DNA from: Bacteroidia bacterium
Lineage (GTDB): Bacteria > Bacteroidota > Bacteroidia > Bacteroidales > VadinHA17
NCBI GenBank assembly: GCA_026391555.1
Contig: JAPLEB010000072.1
Coordinates: 1 to 52,657, forward strand
Length of the DNA: 52,657 nt
Reading direction: 5' to 3'
Positions 25,024 to 33,899 of the stretch are shown here, piece after piece; positions within the stretch are counted from its first letter, which is position 1, and the number at the start of each line of letters is the position of its first letter. The notes beneath the pieces are model-generated. The model was not told where the DNA came from and did not search any database. It saw nothing but the letters and a program-made list of their open reading frames with translations. A program made the translations under genes and the position numbers.

Positions 25024-26352
25024 ATGGGGAAGGAAAATATTGAGAAGTATTCGGTCAGATATGCGCTATTAAAGTATACAGCAGGTTTATGGCATAATAA
25101 TGTATTCTACAGGAAAGTCATTGTTCTTGGTCGTGAGAATATCAATCCGGACCATCATCTGATTTTTGCCCCCAACCATCAAAATGCTTTGATGGACGCA
25201 CTTGCAGTTCTTTTTACGCAGGAGGGACATTTGATTTTTCTTGCAAGAGCCGATATTTTTAAAAGAAAAACAATTGCCGCCATCCTCTATTTCCTTAAGT
25301 TGCTGCCTGTTTACAGGATAAGGGACGGATTCAGCAGCCTTAAAGGCAATGACGAAATATTCTCCAAGACAATTGATGTACTGAAAAATAAAAATGGCCT
25401 CGTTATTCTGCCTGAAGGAGACCATGCAGGTTTCAGAAGACTCAGACAGTTAAAAAAAGGTATCTGCCGGGTAGCTTTTCAATCAGAGGAAGCAACAGGG
25501 TTTAACCTGCATATTAAGATTATACCCGTAGGGCTTGAATTCTCAAACTACAGCAGGTACAGGCAGGTTCTTACGGTTGTTTACGGTAAACCTATCGAGG
25601 TATCGGAATTTTTCGAATTATATAAAAAGAGCCCTGAGAGAGCACTTAACGAGCTAAAAACCAGACTTTCCAACGAGATGAAAGGGATTATGGTTCACAT
25701 CGAATCGGAAGAGGATTATGAAGCTATCGATGAACTTAGAGGTATGATAAATGGCAGATTCAGTGATGATATCAGGTTCCCAAAACTATTTAGAGACAGG
25801 ATTCTCATTAATAAAATGAACCTCCTTAAATCTTCGAGTCCATCTGCTTACGAGAGAATATGCTCACTTAGTCTTCAGATAAAGAAAAAAACCAAAGAAC
25901 TAAATACCGACTATAGGTTGCTTGAAAAAAGGAAACACCCGCTTGGTTGGCTGGTTGCCGGGTTGATTGGCATAATTTTTACATTCCCATTGTTCATTTA
26001 TGGTAATATTTTCAATTTAACCTTCCTCGAAATTCCTAATCTCCAGATACGGAAAATACGTGACCCTCAGTTCCACTCTTCAATAAAATATGCGATTTCC
26101 CTAATCCTGGCATTTGTTTTCTTACCTGTATATTTGATTCTTTCGCTAATCATTTTTTCTTCCTTGTGGCTTGGATTACTCATTTTTCTAACCTTGCCCT
26201 TATCAGGTCTGTTTGCCTGGAATTATTACCTCCAGTTCCGCAGAATAACAGGAGGATTCAGGGTGAGGAGTTTAATAAAACATAAAAACATAGAATTCGA
26301 TCTGCTAAGGAGTAACTATACTGAACTGGTAAACCTGGTTGCAGGATTATAG
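25024..26352 (+). CDS. PlsC-like acyltransferase with C-terminal membrane region
   Basis: This 442-residue membrane-associated glycerol-phosphate acyltransferase-like protein has NHQNALMD near 52, an acyltransferase motif I in which His and Asp are five residues apart rather than the usual four. PEGDHAG (near 139) matches motif III. Several membrane segments lie in 310-410. It probably acylates a glycerol-phosphate lipid precursor at the inner membrane. A 150-bp gap precedes it, in which nothing was recognised. Confidence 0.8.
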   Translation: MGKENIEKYSVRYALLKYTAGLWHNNVFYRKVIVLGRENINPDHHLIFAPNHQNALMDALAVLFTQEGHLIFLARADIFKRKTIAAILYFLKLLPVYRIRDGFSSLKGNDEIFSKTIDVLKNKNGLVILPEGDHAGFRRLRQLKKGICRVAFQSEEATGFNLHIKIIPVGLEFSNYSRYRQVLTVVYGKPIEVSEFFELYKKSPERALNELKTRLSNEMKGIMVHIESEEDYEAIDELRGMINGRFSDDIRFPKLFRDRILINKMNLLKSSSPSAYERICSLSLQIKKKTKELNTDYRLLEKRKHPLGWLVAGLIGIIFTFPLFIYGNIFNLTFLEIPNLQIRKIRDPQFHSSIKYAISLILAFVFLPVYLILSLIIFSSLWLGLLIFLTLPLSGLFAWNYYLQFRRITGGFRVRSLIKHKNIEFDLLRSNYTELVNLVAGL

Positions 26353-26353
26353 A

Positions 26354-27160
26354 ATGAAGAAAGATAAAATGTTTATAGATAAGGTAGCCTGGATTACCGG
26401 AGCCTCATCAGGTATTGGGGAATCACTCGTTCATGAGTTTGTAAGAAGGGGCGCAACAGTTGTGGCATCATCAAATGACCTGCCAGGACTGGAAAGGGTA
26501 AAAGCAGCATGCGCAGATAAATCCTCTATGGTTCACTGTGTTCCCTTCGATCTTGCTGATACTTCAGGAATAGATAAAATAGTTGAACAACAAATCAATA
26601 CCATTGGGAGAATTGATTTTTTACTAAATATCGGCGGCATTAGTCAGAGAGCAAGAATTGATGAAACTCCTTTGTGGCTCGACAGGAAAATTTTTGAGAT
26701 CAACTATTTTGGAACAATAGCTTTAACCAAAGCAGTGCTGCCGTACATGATCAGACAGCAATCGGGACATATTCTGGCAACAAGCAGTATATCAGGCAGG
26801 TTTGGGTTCCCGCTTCGTTCAGCATATTCGGCATCGAAGCAAGCCCTTCATGGATTCTTTGAAACACTTTTCCTTGAGAATAAGCGATTCAATATAAGGT
26901 CATCGGTAATTATTCCCGGAAGAGTAAGAACATCAATCTCATTTCATGCCTTAACCGGAGAAGGCATTGAGCATGGGAAACTTGACGAAGGACTTGCAAA
27001 TGGGATATCGACTGAGAAGGCAGCTGAAATAATTATTAAAGGAATAATGAGGAACAAACGCGAAATTCTGGTTGGAAGAGGTGAGATGCTCCTGCTGCAC
27101 ATCAGAAGATATTTCCCCTGGCTCTTTTTCAGAATTGCAGATAAAATAAAAAGTACTTAA
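26354..27160 (+). CDS. Short-chain dehydrogenase/reductase
   Basis: This 268-residue SDR has the NAD(P)-binding motif TGASSGIGE near the N-terminus, a Ser in the catalytic region (SSISG) and YSASKQA as the YxxxK motif. Substrate is unknown. I prefer ATG 26354 to the earlier TTG, which would overlap the acyltransferase. It begins 1 nt after that gene, so both may act in lipid metabolism. Confidence 0.88.
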   Translation: MKKDKMFIDKVAWITGASSGIGESLVHEFVRRGATVVASSNDLPGLERVKAACADKSSMVHCVPFDLADTSGIDKIVEQQINTIGRIDFLLNIGGISQRARIDETPLWLDRKIFEINYFGTIALTKAVLPYMIRQQSGHILATSSISGRFGFPLRSAYSASKQALHGFFETLFLENKRFNIRSSVIIPGRVRTSISFHALTGEGIEHGKLDEGLANGISTEKAAEIIIKGIMRNKREILVGRGEMLLLHIRRYFPWLFFRIADKIKST

Positions 27161-27182
27161 TGTGAACTAAATAAATCATGCG

Positions 27183-28259
27183 ATGAAGGGATATGTAATC
27201 AGTGGTATTCAGCAAATGGGTATAGGTGTAATGAATGTTGAAGAAGCCTGGAAATGGTATATCGACCAGTTTGGAATGGATTGCCGGATTTTTGAAGATG
27301 AGGCGGAAGCTAAACTGATGCTGCCATATACAGGTGGAAAACCAAGGAGCAGACATGCCGTATTGGCTCTGAATCTGCAAAGTGGAGGTGGATTTGAAAT
27401 ATGGCAATATAAAGGCAGAGAACCTGTTAAGATCAAGGAAGAGATCAGGTTAGGAGATTTGGGTATTATTGCCTGCAAAATGAAAGTAAAGAACATCCGG
27501 GAAACTTTAAAAACATATCAGAAGAATGGAATTTCTGTACCTGACGTGACATCTGAAGACCCCTCAGGAAAAATGACCTTTTTCATGAAAGATCCTTACG
27601 GAAATATTTTTCAGCCTGTAGAAGCAACCGACTGGTTCAGAAATGAGAAAAAAGTTACCGGTGGTTCATATGGGGCTGTGATAGGTGTTTCTGATATTGA
27701 AAAATCGAGGATGGTTTATTCTGATATCCTTGGTTACGATGAAGTTATTTACGATTCCACAGGAATCTTCCCGGATCTTGCAAATCTGCCAGGCGGAGAA
27801 AATGAATGCCGGAGGGTACTTCTTAAAAGATCCAAATCATTTGCCGGACCATTCAGCAAGGTTCTGGGACAAAGTGTAATTGAACTCATCAGCGCCACCG
27901 GTAAACCGGGTAAAAAAATATATGAAAACCGGTTCTGGGGAGATCCTGGGTTTATTCACCTTTGTTATGATATACGGGGGATGGATGAATTGAAAAGTTT
28001 CTGTGAAAGCAAAGGTTTTCCATTTATGGTTGACAGCAAAAAGAGCCATGAAGGTAATAGTTTTGATATGGGTGAAGCAGCAGGTCACTTCTCTTATATA
28101 GAAGACCCCGATGGAACATTGATCGAATTTGTTGAAACACAAAAAGTGCCTGTCCTGAAAAAAATTGGCTGGTATCTGGATCTCCGGAAAAGGGACCCGA
28201 ATAAATCTCTTCCCGACTGGATACTTAGTACACTGAGATTTTCGAGGGTAAAGAGCTGA
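27183..28259 (+). CDS. Double VOC-domain (glyoxalase/dioxygenase fold) protein
   Basis: This 358-residue protein has two vicinal-oxygen-chelate units (about 10-150 and 160-320); the first has GVMNVEEAWKWYIDQFGMD and DPYGNIFQ, the second VIGVSDIEKSRMVYSDILGY and EDPDGTLIEFVE. A metal-dependent isomerase or dioxygenase role is likely but the substrate cannot be named. It follows the SDR by 22 nt and is probably cotranscribed. Confidence 0.75.
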   Translation: MKGYVISGIQQMGIGVMNVEEAWKWYIDQFGMDCRIFEDEAEAKLMLPYTGGKPRSRHAVLALNLQSGGGFEIWQYKGREPVKIKEEIRLGDLGIIACKMKVKNIRETLKTYQKNGISVPDVTSEDPSGKMTFFMKDPYGNIFQPVEATDWFRNEKKVTGGSYGAVIGVSDIEKSRMVYSDILGYDEVIYDSTGIFPDLANLPGGENECRRVLLKRSKSFAGPFSKVLGQSVIELISATGKPGKKIYENRFWGDPGFIHLCYDIRGMDELKSFCESKGFPFMVDSKKSHEGNSFDMGEAAGHFSYIEDPDGTLIEFVETQKVPVLKKIGWYLDLRKRDPNKSLPDWILSTLRFSRVKS

Positions 28260-28261
28260 AC

Positions 28262-28303
28262 AGGCGTGAGGCGTCCGGTACGCGGTAATAAGCGTTAGGT
28301 GCT
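28262..28303. repeat. Degenerate heptanucleotide array (AGGCGTN-like)
   Basis: About six period-7 units (AGGCGTG, AGGCGTC, CGGTACG, CGGTAAT, AAGCGTT, AGGTGCT) lie between the convergent VOC and dipeptidase genes. The stop codon and last residues of the dipeptidase fall inside it. Confidence 0.6.
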
Positions 28304-29512
28304 GGCTATTTGGGTTTTGGCTATTTCCTCAACCTTGCGCATTACTCTCATAACGTTGCCACCCCAAATCTTTGTTATGTCTTTTTTCGAATATCCCCGC
28401 CGCAGCAATTCGAGTGTAATATTTTTCATCTCTGCAACTGTTTTGCAACCCTCCACTCCTCCCCCTCCGTCAAAGTCGGTTCCGATGCCAACATAGTCAA
28501 TACCAATCACCTGCACGACGTGGTCAATATGATCAATAATATCTTTCACTGTTGCAGGTTTTTCATATCTCTTTTGAATCGCCCTGTATTCGGTGCGCAT
28601 CAGTTTCTTTGTTTCATCCTTAAGTGCATTATAATCACCATATTTATCCCGGAGTTCCTTTAGCTTTGATCCCATTTCCGGATTTGTTTCAGGGGTTCTA
28701 AGGTAATTGCTTAGAATACATATCTGTATTACCCCGCCGTTTTTTTTAAGTGCAAGCAGCATATCGTCGGTAAGGTTTCTGGGGCTTCCGCATAATGCCC
28801 TGCACGATGAATGAGATGCAATAACAGGAGCGTTTGTAACTTTCAGAACATCGTAGAAAGATTTATCTGAGATATGAGATATATCCACCATCATCCCAAG
28901 CCGGTTCATCTCTTTAACAACCTGCGTTCCTAAGGGAGAAAGACCATTAGTTTCAGGTCCGCCCGGATCAGTTGAGGAATCACAAATATCATTATTTTTT
29001 GTATGAGCAAGAGTTAAATACCTGGCACCAAGGTCATAATATTGTTTGATCCTTGAAATATCCCTTCCAATCGGATAGCCGTTTTCAACACCAATGAATA
29101 CAGCAATTTTATCTTCTTTTTTTATCCTGTATGCATCATCCGCAGTTAATGCTATTACTGCCATCGCAAAGTTTTTCTCAACGTTTTTATGTATTGCTTC
29201 AAAAATGGCGAGAGTTTTTTGGTGAACTTTATTGAATGTTGAATCGTTTCGAGGGCCTTGTCCCGTAAAAACTGCAAAGAATTCAGCATGCAGGCCGCCT
29301 TCAACCATTCGCGGGAAGTCGACACATCCATCATCATGCATTACTCCCAGGTCAAAGGTGGTATCTGAAAACTCCATCGGAGTGTCACAATGAGTATCTA
29401 CCGTAAGGATTGCAGCATGTATCTTATCAGCTTGTTTAATCAGTTGTTCTTCACTATTGCCGCAACCGGTCAATAATAAAAAGACTAATGCAATGTTGAT
29501 GAATATTTTCAT
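28295..29512 (-). CDS. Membrane dipeptidase family M19, lipoprotein
   Basis: This 405-residue protein has a lipoprotein signal (LLLTGC, Cys near 17), so it is exported and lipid-anchored. Renal-dipeptidase-type zinc motifs are present: VDTHCDTP (HxD), GVENGYP, DISHISDKSF, ASHSSCRALCGSPRNL and IGTDFDG. It cleaves dipeptides, probably D-containing or periplasmic ones. The last four residues and stop derive from a heptanucleotide repeat. Confidence 0.9.
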   Translation of the reverse strand: MKIFINIALVFLLLTGCGNSEEQLIKQADKIHAAILTVDTHCDTPMEFSDTTFDLGVMHDDGCVDFPRMVEGGLHAEFFAVFTGQGPRNDSTFNKVHQKTLAIFEAIHKNVEKNFAMAVIALTADDAYRIKKEDKIAVFIGVENGYPIGRDISRIKQYYDLGARYLTLAHTKNNDICDSSTDPGGPETNGLSPLGTQVVKEMNRLGMMVDISHISDKSFYDVLKVTNAPVIASHSSCRALCGSPRNLTDDMLLALKKNGGVIQICILSNYLRTPETNPEMGSKLKELRDKYGDYNALKDETKKLMRTEYRAIQKRYEKPATVKDIIDHIDHVVQVIGIDYVGIGTDFDGGGGVEGCKTVAEMKNITLELLRRGYSKKDITKIWGGNVMRVMRKVEEIAKTQIAST

Positions 29513-29534
29513 GTTCTTTAACTTGAATACAGTT

Positions 29535-29575
29535 GCAAGATAATTAAAATGATATCGGTGTATTAATTATCTTGC
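29535..29575. promoter_or_regulatory. Perfect 13-bp inverted repeat upstream of the dipeptidase gene
   Basis: GCAAGATAATTAA (29535-29547) and TTAATTATCTTGC (29563-29575) are exact reverse complements separated by 15 nt. It lies 22 bp upstream of the dipeptidase start, so it may be an operator; an RNA hairpin is also possible. Confidence 0.5.
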
Positions 29576-29615
29576 TTATTTAACCTATATTAACAATGCA
29601 AAATGCCACATTCTG

Positions 29616-29726
29616 ATGAATGGGGCAGTCATGAAAAGAATGGGAAAATTGCTTTTGGACGGAAAAATCACGTTTTCAGTAATCAGGAAGATCAGGAATA
29701 TTATAGATCACAAAACATATAAATGA
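29616..29726 (+). CDS. Possible small basic ORF (36 aa)
   Basis: An ATG at 29616 opens a 36-residue frame (MNGAVMKRMGKLLLDG start, Lys/Arg-rich). No family was recognised and no ribosome site is seen. It fills an otherwise empty 234-bp gap. Chance is a fair alternative. Confidence 0.15.
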   Translation: MNGAVMKRMGKLLLDGKITFSVIRKIRNIIDHKTYK

Positions 29727-29746
29727 AATTAACAATTGTATTTAAT

Positions 29747-32164
29747 TTATACTACTATTTTGGGCAACCTCCCTATATGCAATTCCTTTTGTGCTGTTGA
29801 CAAATCGGCAAATATTGACAGGTTATGCATTGTGTCAACATCTTTATGTTTGTTTACGTTTACTATAACTATATCGCCCATTCCTTTGCCATATTCTCCC
29901 CTGAAATCGTAGAATCCTGCCATAATAATAAGTTCACCTTTTTGTATCAGATCTTTATATTTTTTGCTGGCGATATTTACCTGGTAATCAAGGTTCTTTT
30001 CAATAATAAGGGCATGAAGGTTCTTAAAATCTTTGATGGTTGATGATTCTTTAATAGTGGGTTGCAAAAAGTCGAGTTCGTGCTTAATATTGAAAGTTTC
30101 TTTGTCGAATCCTTTTAAGTATGCTTTTATGGCCCCGCAATCGGAATGCCCAAGAAAAAACAATAAAGGTGTTTTCAGATGATAAATGCCGTAATCTACA
30201 GAACCTTCTGTAGATAATATCTGGTTGCCTATATTCTGTATTGAGAAAACTTTATTAGAAGTATCAGGCATCAGGGAATTAAGCGGTACCCGCGAATCGG
30301 AACATGTAACCAGGGTAATATAAGGCTTCTGCTCATAACTGAAACTTTCGAAATATTCGCGTGGATGGGTTTGTGTAAAAAAGTTATTGCCTAATACAAT
30401 TTGTGCAACAATTTCGGATGGAAGTAAGGTTTTAGGTTTGACAGGCGCTTTTTTAATATCTGGTTCTCTTTCGCCAATTGCAGATACAACTACATCGTGG
30501 AGTGTGTCGCGTCGGCTCACATGACCGAGTAAATGTTCAATATCTTCAAACCTTAAAATATCGCGAACTTCTGAATGTGCTTCAGCTACCTTTAATTCAA
30601 CACCTTTGGCTTTAAGGTTTTGATATAGCCTCTTTATCAGCCGGGCACCGCTGGAATCTATTGTGGCCGAAGTGCTTAAATCGAAAATTACAACTTTTAA
30701 GAATGAACCCATCTCCAGTACTTTAGTCCATACTCTATTATATACAGTTGACACATTGAAATATACCAATGCCGATTCTACCCTGAATAAAAGTACACCT
30801 GGCAACAATTCATTATCGGGATGCCGTTTAATATCAGTATATCTGTTAGTACCAGGAATCCGGCCAAGAAATGCAATGTGAGGGCTGGATACACTCCTTA
30901 TAATAAGAGTCAAAGAGAATCCTGCAGCAATGAGGACCCCCTTTAATATTCCAAATACAATTACACTAATCAATGCTGTAATTGCAATAACGAAATCGAA
31001 ACTGTTAACTTTAAATAATCGTTTCATCTCTTTAATATCGACAAGTCCCTTAATGGCAACCAGTACAATAGATGCCAGAATAACTGTAGGGAGGTTTTTG
31101 AGTAATCCTGTCAGAAATAAAAGACATACTGCAATGCTAACGGATGCAATTACGAGAGAGATCGGGGTTTTAGCGCCCGCTTCTTCATTCACTGCAGATT
31201 GCGACAACCCTCCACTTACCGGATATCCATGACCTAAAGATGTAGCAAGGTTGGCAACACCCAAAGCAAGCAGTTCCTGTCCTGCATCGATATCGTACCC
31301 ATTCTTCTGCGCAAGTGCTTTTGCTGCAGATACGCTCTCGATATAAGCTAAAAGAAAACATGCAAACGCCAGCGGGAGTATGTTTCCAATATCTTTTAAA
31401 TTCAATGAAGGCAAGTGCAATGCAGGTAACCCGCTGGGTATAATGCCAACCGTTTTAAAACCCATCGAACCGAGTGGAGTAAATGTGATAACGAGAACGG
31501 ATAACGCCACTACAATTATTGCAATTGGTTTACCTGGCAATAACTTTTGTCCTGATATTAATAAAACAATTGCCACAATGCCAAATATTAAAACATACAT
31601 ATTTGTACCAGGCAATTGGTTGAAAAGGGTTGATAAGCGGTTGATAAAACTTTCTCCACCTCCTCCGGCAACACCAAAAAGCTTGGGTAACTGCGACAGT
31701 CCAATTATTATGGCCGCACCAGCTTTGAAGCCCACAAGTACTGTTTCGCTTATGAAATTTATTATACTGCTAAGGTGGAGTAAGTATGCCAGTATGCTCA
31801 TGCCTGCAAATAAAAGCGCTGACAACGAAGCTAAATCGATCCACCGTTGTACATCGCCATTTGCCTGATTGGCAAGTGTTAATCCAATAAGCATCGAAAT
31901 TGCAGAAGTTGGCCCGACAGCAAGTTGTTTACCTGTGCCCAGCATGGCGTAAAATAAGCCCCCAATAAGATAGCCATAAACGCCATATTGGGGTGGTAAT
32001 CCGGCTAATGTTGCGTAAGCCAGTGAAACGGGAATTGCATAAGCTGCCAATGTAAGGCCCGATACTGTATCGCTACCAAAAAGTCTGAGAGAATAATCCG
32101 AGAGCCATTTGATAGCCGGAATATACTTTTGTAGTTTCACTTTAAACAGATTTTGAATGTTCAT
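29747..32164 (-). CDS. SulP-family anion transporter fused to beta-carbonic anhydrase
   Basis: This 805-residue fusion has a SulP membrane domain (about 1-430; AYAIPVSLAYATLAGLPPQYGVYGY near 40), a STAS domain (about 445-560; LSTSATIDSSGARLI) and a C-terminal beta-carbonic anhydrase domain (about 585-805) with zinc ligands Cys621, His673 and Cys676 and Asp623/Arg625 (CSDSR, GHSDCGA). It likely moves bicarbonate, or exchanges it, with CO2 interconversion at the membrane. SulP-CA fusions are known in several bacterial phyla. The gene stands alone; 647 bp lie upstream. Confidence 0.9.
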   Translation of the reverse strand: MNIQNLFKVKLQKYIPAIKWLSDYSLRLFGSDTVSGLTLAAYAIPVSLAYATLAGLPPQYGVYGYLIGGLFYAMLGTGKQLAVGPTSAISMLIGLTLANQANGDVQRWIDLASLSALLFAGMSILAYLLHLSSIINFISETVLVGFKAGAAIIIGLSQLPKLFGVAGGGGESFINRLSTLFNQLPGTNMYVLIFGIVAIVLLISGQKLLPGKPIAIIVVALSVLVITFTPLGSMGFKTVGIIPSGLPALHLPSLNLKDIGNILPLAFACFLLAYIESVSAAKALAQKNGYDIDAGQELLALGVANLATSLGHGYPVSGGLSQSAVNEEAGAKTPISLVIASVSIAVCLLFLTGLLKNLPTVILASIVLVAIKGLVDIKEMKRLFKVNSFDFVIAITALISVIVFGILKGVLIAAGFSLTLIIRSVSSPHIAFLGRIPGTNRYTDIKRHPDNELLPGVLLFRVESALVYFNVSTVYNRVWTKVLEMGSFLKVVIFDLSTSATIDSSGARLIKRLYQNLKAKGVELKVAEAHSEVRDILRFEDIEHLLGHVSRRDTLHDVVVSAIGEREPDIKKAPVKPKTLLPSEIVAQIVLGNNFFTQTHPREYFESFSYEQKPYITLVTCSDSRVPLNSLMPDTSNKVFSIQNIGNQILSTEGSVDYGIYHLKTPLLFFLGHSDCGAIKAYLKGFDKETFNIKHELDFLQPTIKESSTIKDFKNLHALIIEKNLDYQVNIASKKYKDLIQKGELIIMAGFYDFRGEYGKGMGDIVIVNVNKHKDVDTMHNLSIFADLSTAQKELHIGRLPKIVV

Positions 32165-32346
32165 AAAAGATAGTATTGGAATATAAAATTACTCATATTG
32201 CTAAAATAATATAATTCAATGGATTATGCAAATCGAAAATAATTTAAATATCTAAGTACATGACAATAATTTACAACTATACGTTCAATATCGGTCAAAT
32301 GCGTGTCTTCAATATTAAAACCGCTTGTTTTCAGTGCTTTAAATGC

Positions 32347-32368
32347 ATTATGTAAAGCTTTACATAAT
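32347..32368. promoter_or_regulatory. 22-bp perfect palindrome followed by a T tract
   Basis: The half-site ATTATGTAAAG is followed directly by its exact reverse complement and then a run of T. It could be an operator for the divergently located SulP-CA gene or a terminator-like hairpin on the plus strand. Confidence 0.45.
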
Positions 32369-32607
32369 TTTTTCAGGTAGACAAAGACACCATATTTGGT
32401 AAAATATATCTACCTTTAGCTGACATATAATGAGTTGGGTGCAAGCCTAAGCCGCTTCGAATGAAAATTAACTGCTAACTTGAAAAATGATACTATATAA
32501 AACAAATTGGGATACTGTTTCTGGAAAATCCTTCACAATGACTTTTATTTTTTTTTGCCAACCCACTTTGTACCTTTTAAGGTGCATTAGGGACTGAGCT
32601 CTCGCAC

Positions 32608-32673
32608 ATTGCAGCACATTTGCAAGCCCACACTAGCCAACGATCAAACCAAAGGCTTGCAAAAGAGTGCAAT
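32608..32673. repeat. Conserved-loop hairpin element, copy 1
   Basis: About 20-bp arms (32608-32628 and 32654-32673; core TTTGCAAGCC/GGCTTGCAAA) enclose a 25-nt loop containing CACTAGCCAACG. Related hairpins with different stems but similar loops lie at 43836 and 51296. It borders the restriction island. Confidence 0.6.
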
Positions 32674-32811
32674 TTCGCCTTCCTCAAATTTGACCTATAA
32701 ATACCAAATGACTTGATTTTGTAGAACCGCTACTCAGTAATATATTGAATTATATTTGGTAGATTGGAATATTTTACCTATCTTTGTAACCGTATTACTT
32801 AAACAAATATT

Positions 32812-33378
32812 TTGAGAGTAGCACTAAAACATATCGCTTTTATTCAAACCGGGGTCTTTGCTAAGCCAACTAAGGAAGGTCAAATTGTGTACTTGCAATC
32901 AAAGCACTTTGATGAATTCGGAATCCTAAGAAGTTCTTTATACCCTGATTTAAAAGCCGAAAGCATCTCTGAAAAACATTTATTACAGAATGGTGATATA
33001 ATATTTGCTGCCAAAGGAACAAAAAATTTTGCAGCTCTCTACGAAAGTAAAAACAAACCTGCAGTAGCTTCCACTTCGTTCTTTGTGATTCGTTTAAATG
33101 AGGATTTTCAAGAAAAAGTTCTGCCGGAGTATTTGACGTGGTATCTAAACAGTGCCTCATCTCAGAATTACCTGAAAAGTCAGGCAGTAGGAAGTTCTAT
33201 AGTTTCCATCTCAAAATCTGTGATTGATGAATTGGAATTATCTATCCCGGATTTAGATACTCAAAAAGCGATTCTAAGAATTACCCATCTCAGAGACGCA
33301 GAAAGAAAACTGCAGCAGCAAATTGAGATTCTACGGGAAAAACAAATTCAACAACAAATAACTAACGCAATTAAATGA
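32812..33378 (+). CDS. Single-TRD HsdS-like specificity subunit
   Basis: This 188-residue protein has one target-recognition domain (about 1-140) followed by a helical spacer (LRDAERKLQQQIEILREKQIQ). Full HsdS proteins have two of each. Such half-subunits can in principle dimerise to give a symmetric specificity. Translation must start at TTG 32812, as no ATG or GTG lies before the conserved start IAFIQTGVFAKP. The stop codon lies in a heptanucleotide array. It precedes hsdM and differs from the full HsdS at 37217. Confidence 0.75.
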   Translation: MRVALKHIAFIQTGVFAKPTKEGQIVYLQSKHFDEFGILRSSLYPDLKAESISEKHLLQNGDIIFAAKGTKNFAALYESKNKPAVASTSFFVIRLNEDFQEKVLPEYLTWYLNSASSQNYLKSQAVGSSIVSISKSVIDELELSIPDLDTQKAILRITHLRDAERKLQQQIEILREKQIQQQITNAIK

Positions 33379-33407
33379 AAAGTGAAAAATGAATAGTGAA
33401 AAATCAA
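33373..33407. repeat. Heptanucleotide array, AAGTGAA type (upstream of four-helix gene)
   Basis: Five period-7 units (AAATGAA, AAGTGAA, AAATGAA, TAGTGAA, AAATCAA). It contains the stop of the half-HsdS gene and the ATG of the next gene. Confidence 0.85.
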
Positions 33408-33748
33408 AAAGGCCCCTAAGAGATAAAAGTTATACTTTCGCAATTAAAATTGTAAAACTTTGTCAATCACTCAGATCAACAGAAAAAGAATTTATACTGA
33501 GCCGCCAGATATTGCGCTCTGGAACAGCTATTGGAGCTTTAATCAGAGAGTCTGAATTTGCGGCCAGTAAAGCCGATTTTATAAACAAACTAACTGTTTC
33601 TCTTAAAGAAGCTAACGAAACAGAATATTGGTTAATGCTTCTCTTTGATACTGAATACTTGTCAGTCGATGATTTTGAAATATTAAAACAAGATTGCAGA
33701 GAATTGATCGCTATGCTTGTTTCCTCAATTAAAACATCGAAGAAATGA
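33389..33748 (+). CDS. Four-helix bundle protein (S23/IVP-like)
   Basis: This 119-residue protein is of the four-helix bundle family related to proteins encoded in 23S rRNA intervening sequences and to Avd of diversity-generating retroelements. Typical motifs are YTFAIKIVKLCQSL, LSRQILRSGTAIGALIRE and SLKEANETEYWLMLL. No reverse transcriptase or 23S gene is nearby. Its start codon lies in one heptanucleotide array and its stop in another of the same type, as if the gene arrived as a repeat-bounded unit. Function unknown. Confidence 0.85.
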   Translation: MNSEKSKRPLRDKSYTFAIKIVKLCQSLRSTEKEFILSRQILRSGTAIGALIRESEFAASKADFINKLTVSLKEANETEYWLMLLFDTEYLSVDDFEILKQDCRELIAMLVSSIKTSKK

Positions 33749-33777
33749 AAAATGAAAAGTCAAAAATGAATAGTGGC
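33743..33777. repeat. Heptanucleotide array, AAGTGAA type (downstream of four-helix gene)
   Basis: Units AAATGAA, AAATGAA, AAGTCAA, AAATGAA, TAGTGGC have the same orientation and nearly the same order as the array at 33373. It contains the stop of the four-helix gene. Confidence 0.8.
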
Positions 33778-33860
33778 AAAAGAGGTGCCAAAATCAATTT
33801 TTACTTTTTTGTTTTTCTGACTCCATCCATCTATTTATAAGGATCTACCAAACTTTATAT

Positions 33861-33895
33861 TTTCTATTTTTCACTTTTCACTTTTAATTATTCAT
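33861..33895. repeat. Heptanucleotide array, inverted orientation (upstream of hsdM)
   Basis: Five period-7 units (TTTCTAT, TTTTCAC, TTTTCAC, TTTTAAT, TATTCAT) are the reverse-complement form of the AAGTGAA array. It ends 4 nt before the hsdM ATG. Confidence 0.8.
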
Positions 33896-33899
33896 TCAA

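Larger units (their letters stand above)
32165..32811. other. Intergenic region between SulP-CA and the restriction island
   Basis: No convincing gene is seen in these 647 bp. They hold a 22-bp palindrome, a conserved-loop hairpin, and two inverted copies of a short GGTAAAATAT...CTACC motif (about 32398 and 32757). The right-hand part marks the change from housekeeping to defence genes. Confidence 0.6.

Noticed and set aside
33389-33748. Four-helix-bundle protein as Avd of a diversity-generating retroelement
   Set aside because: No reverse transcriptase, template repeat or variable repeat pair was seen nearby.
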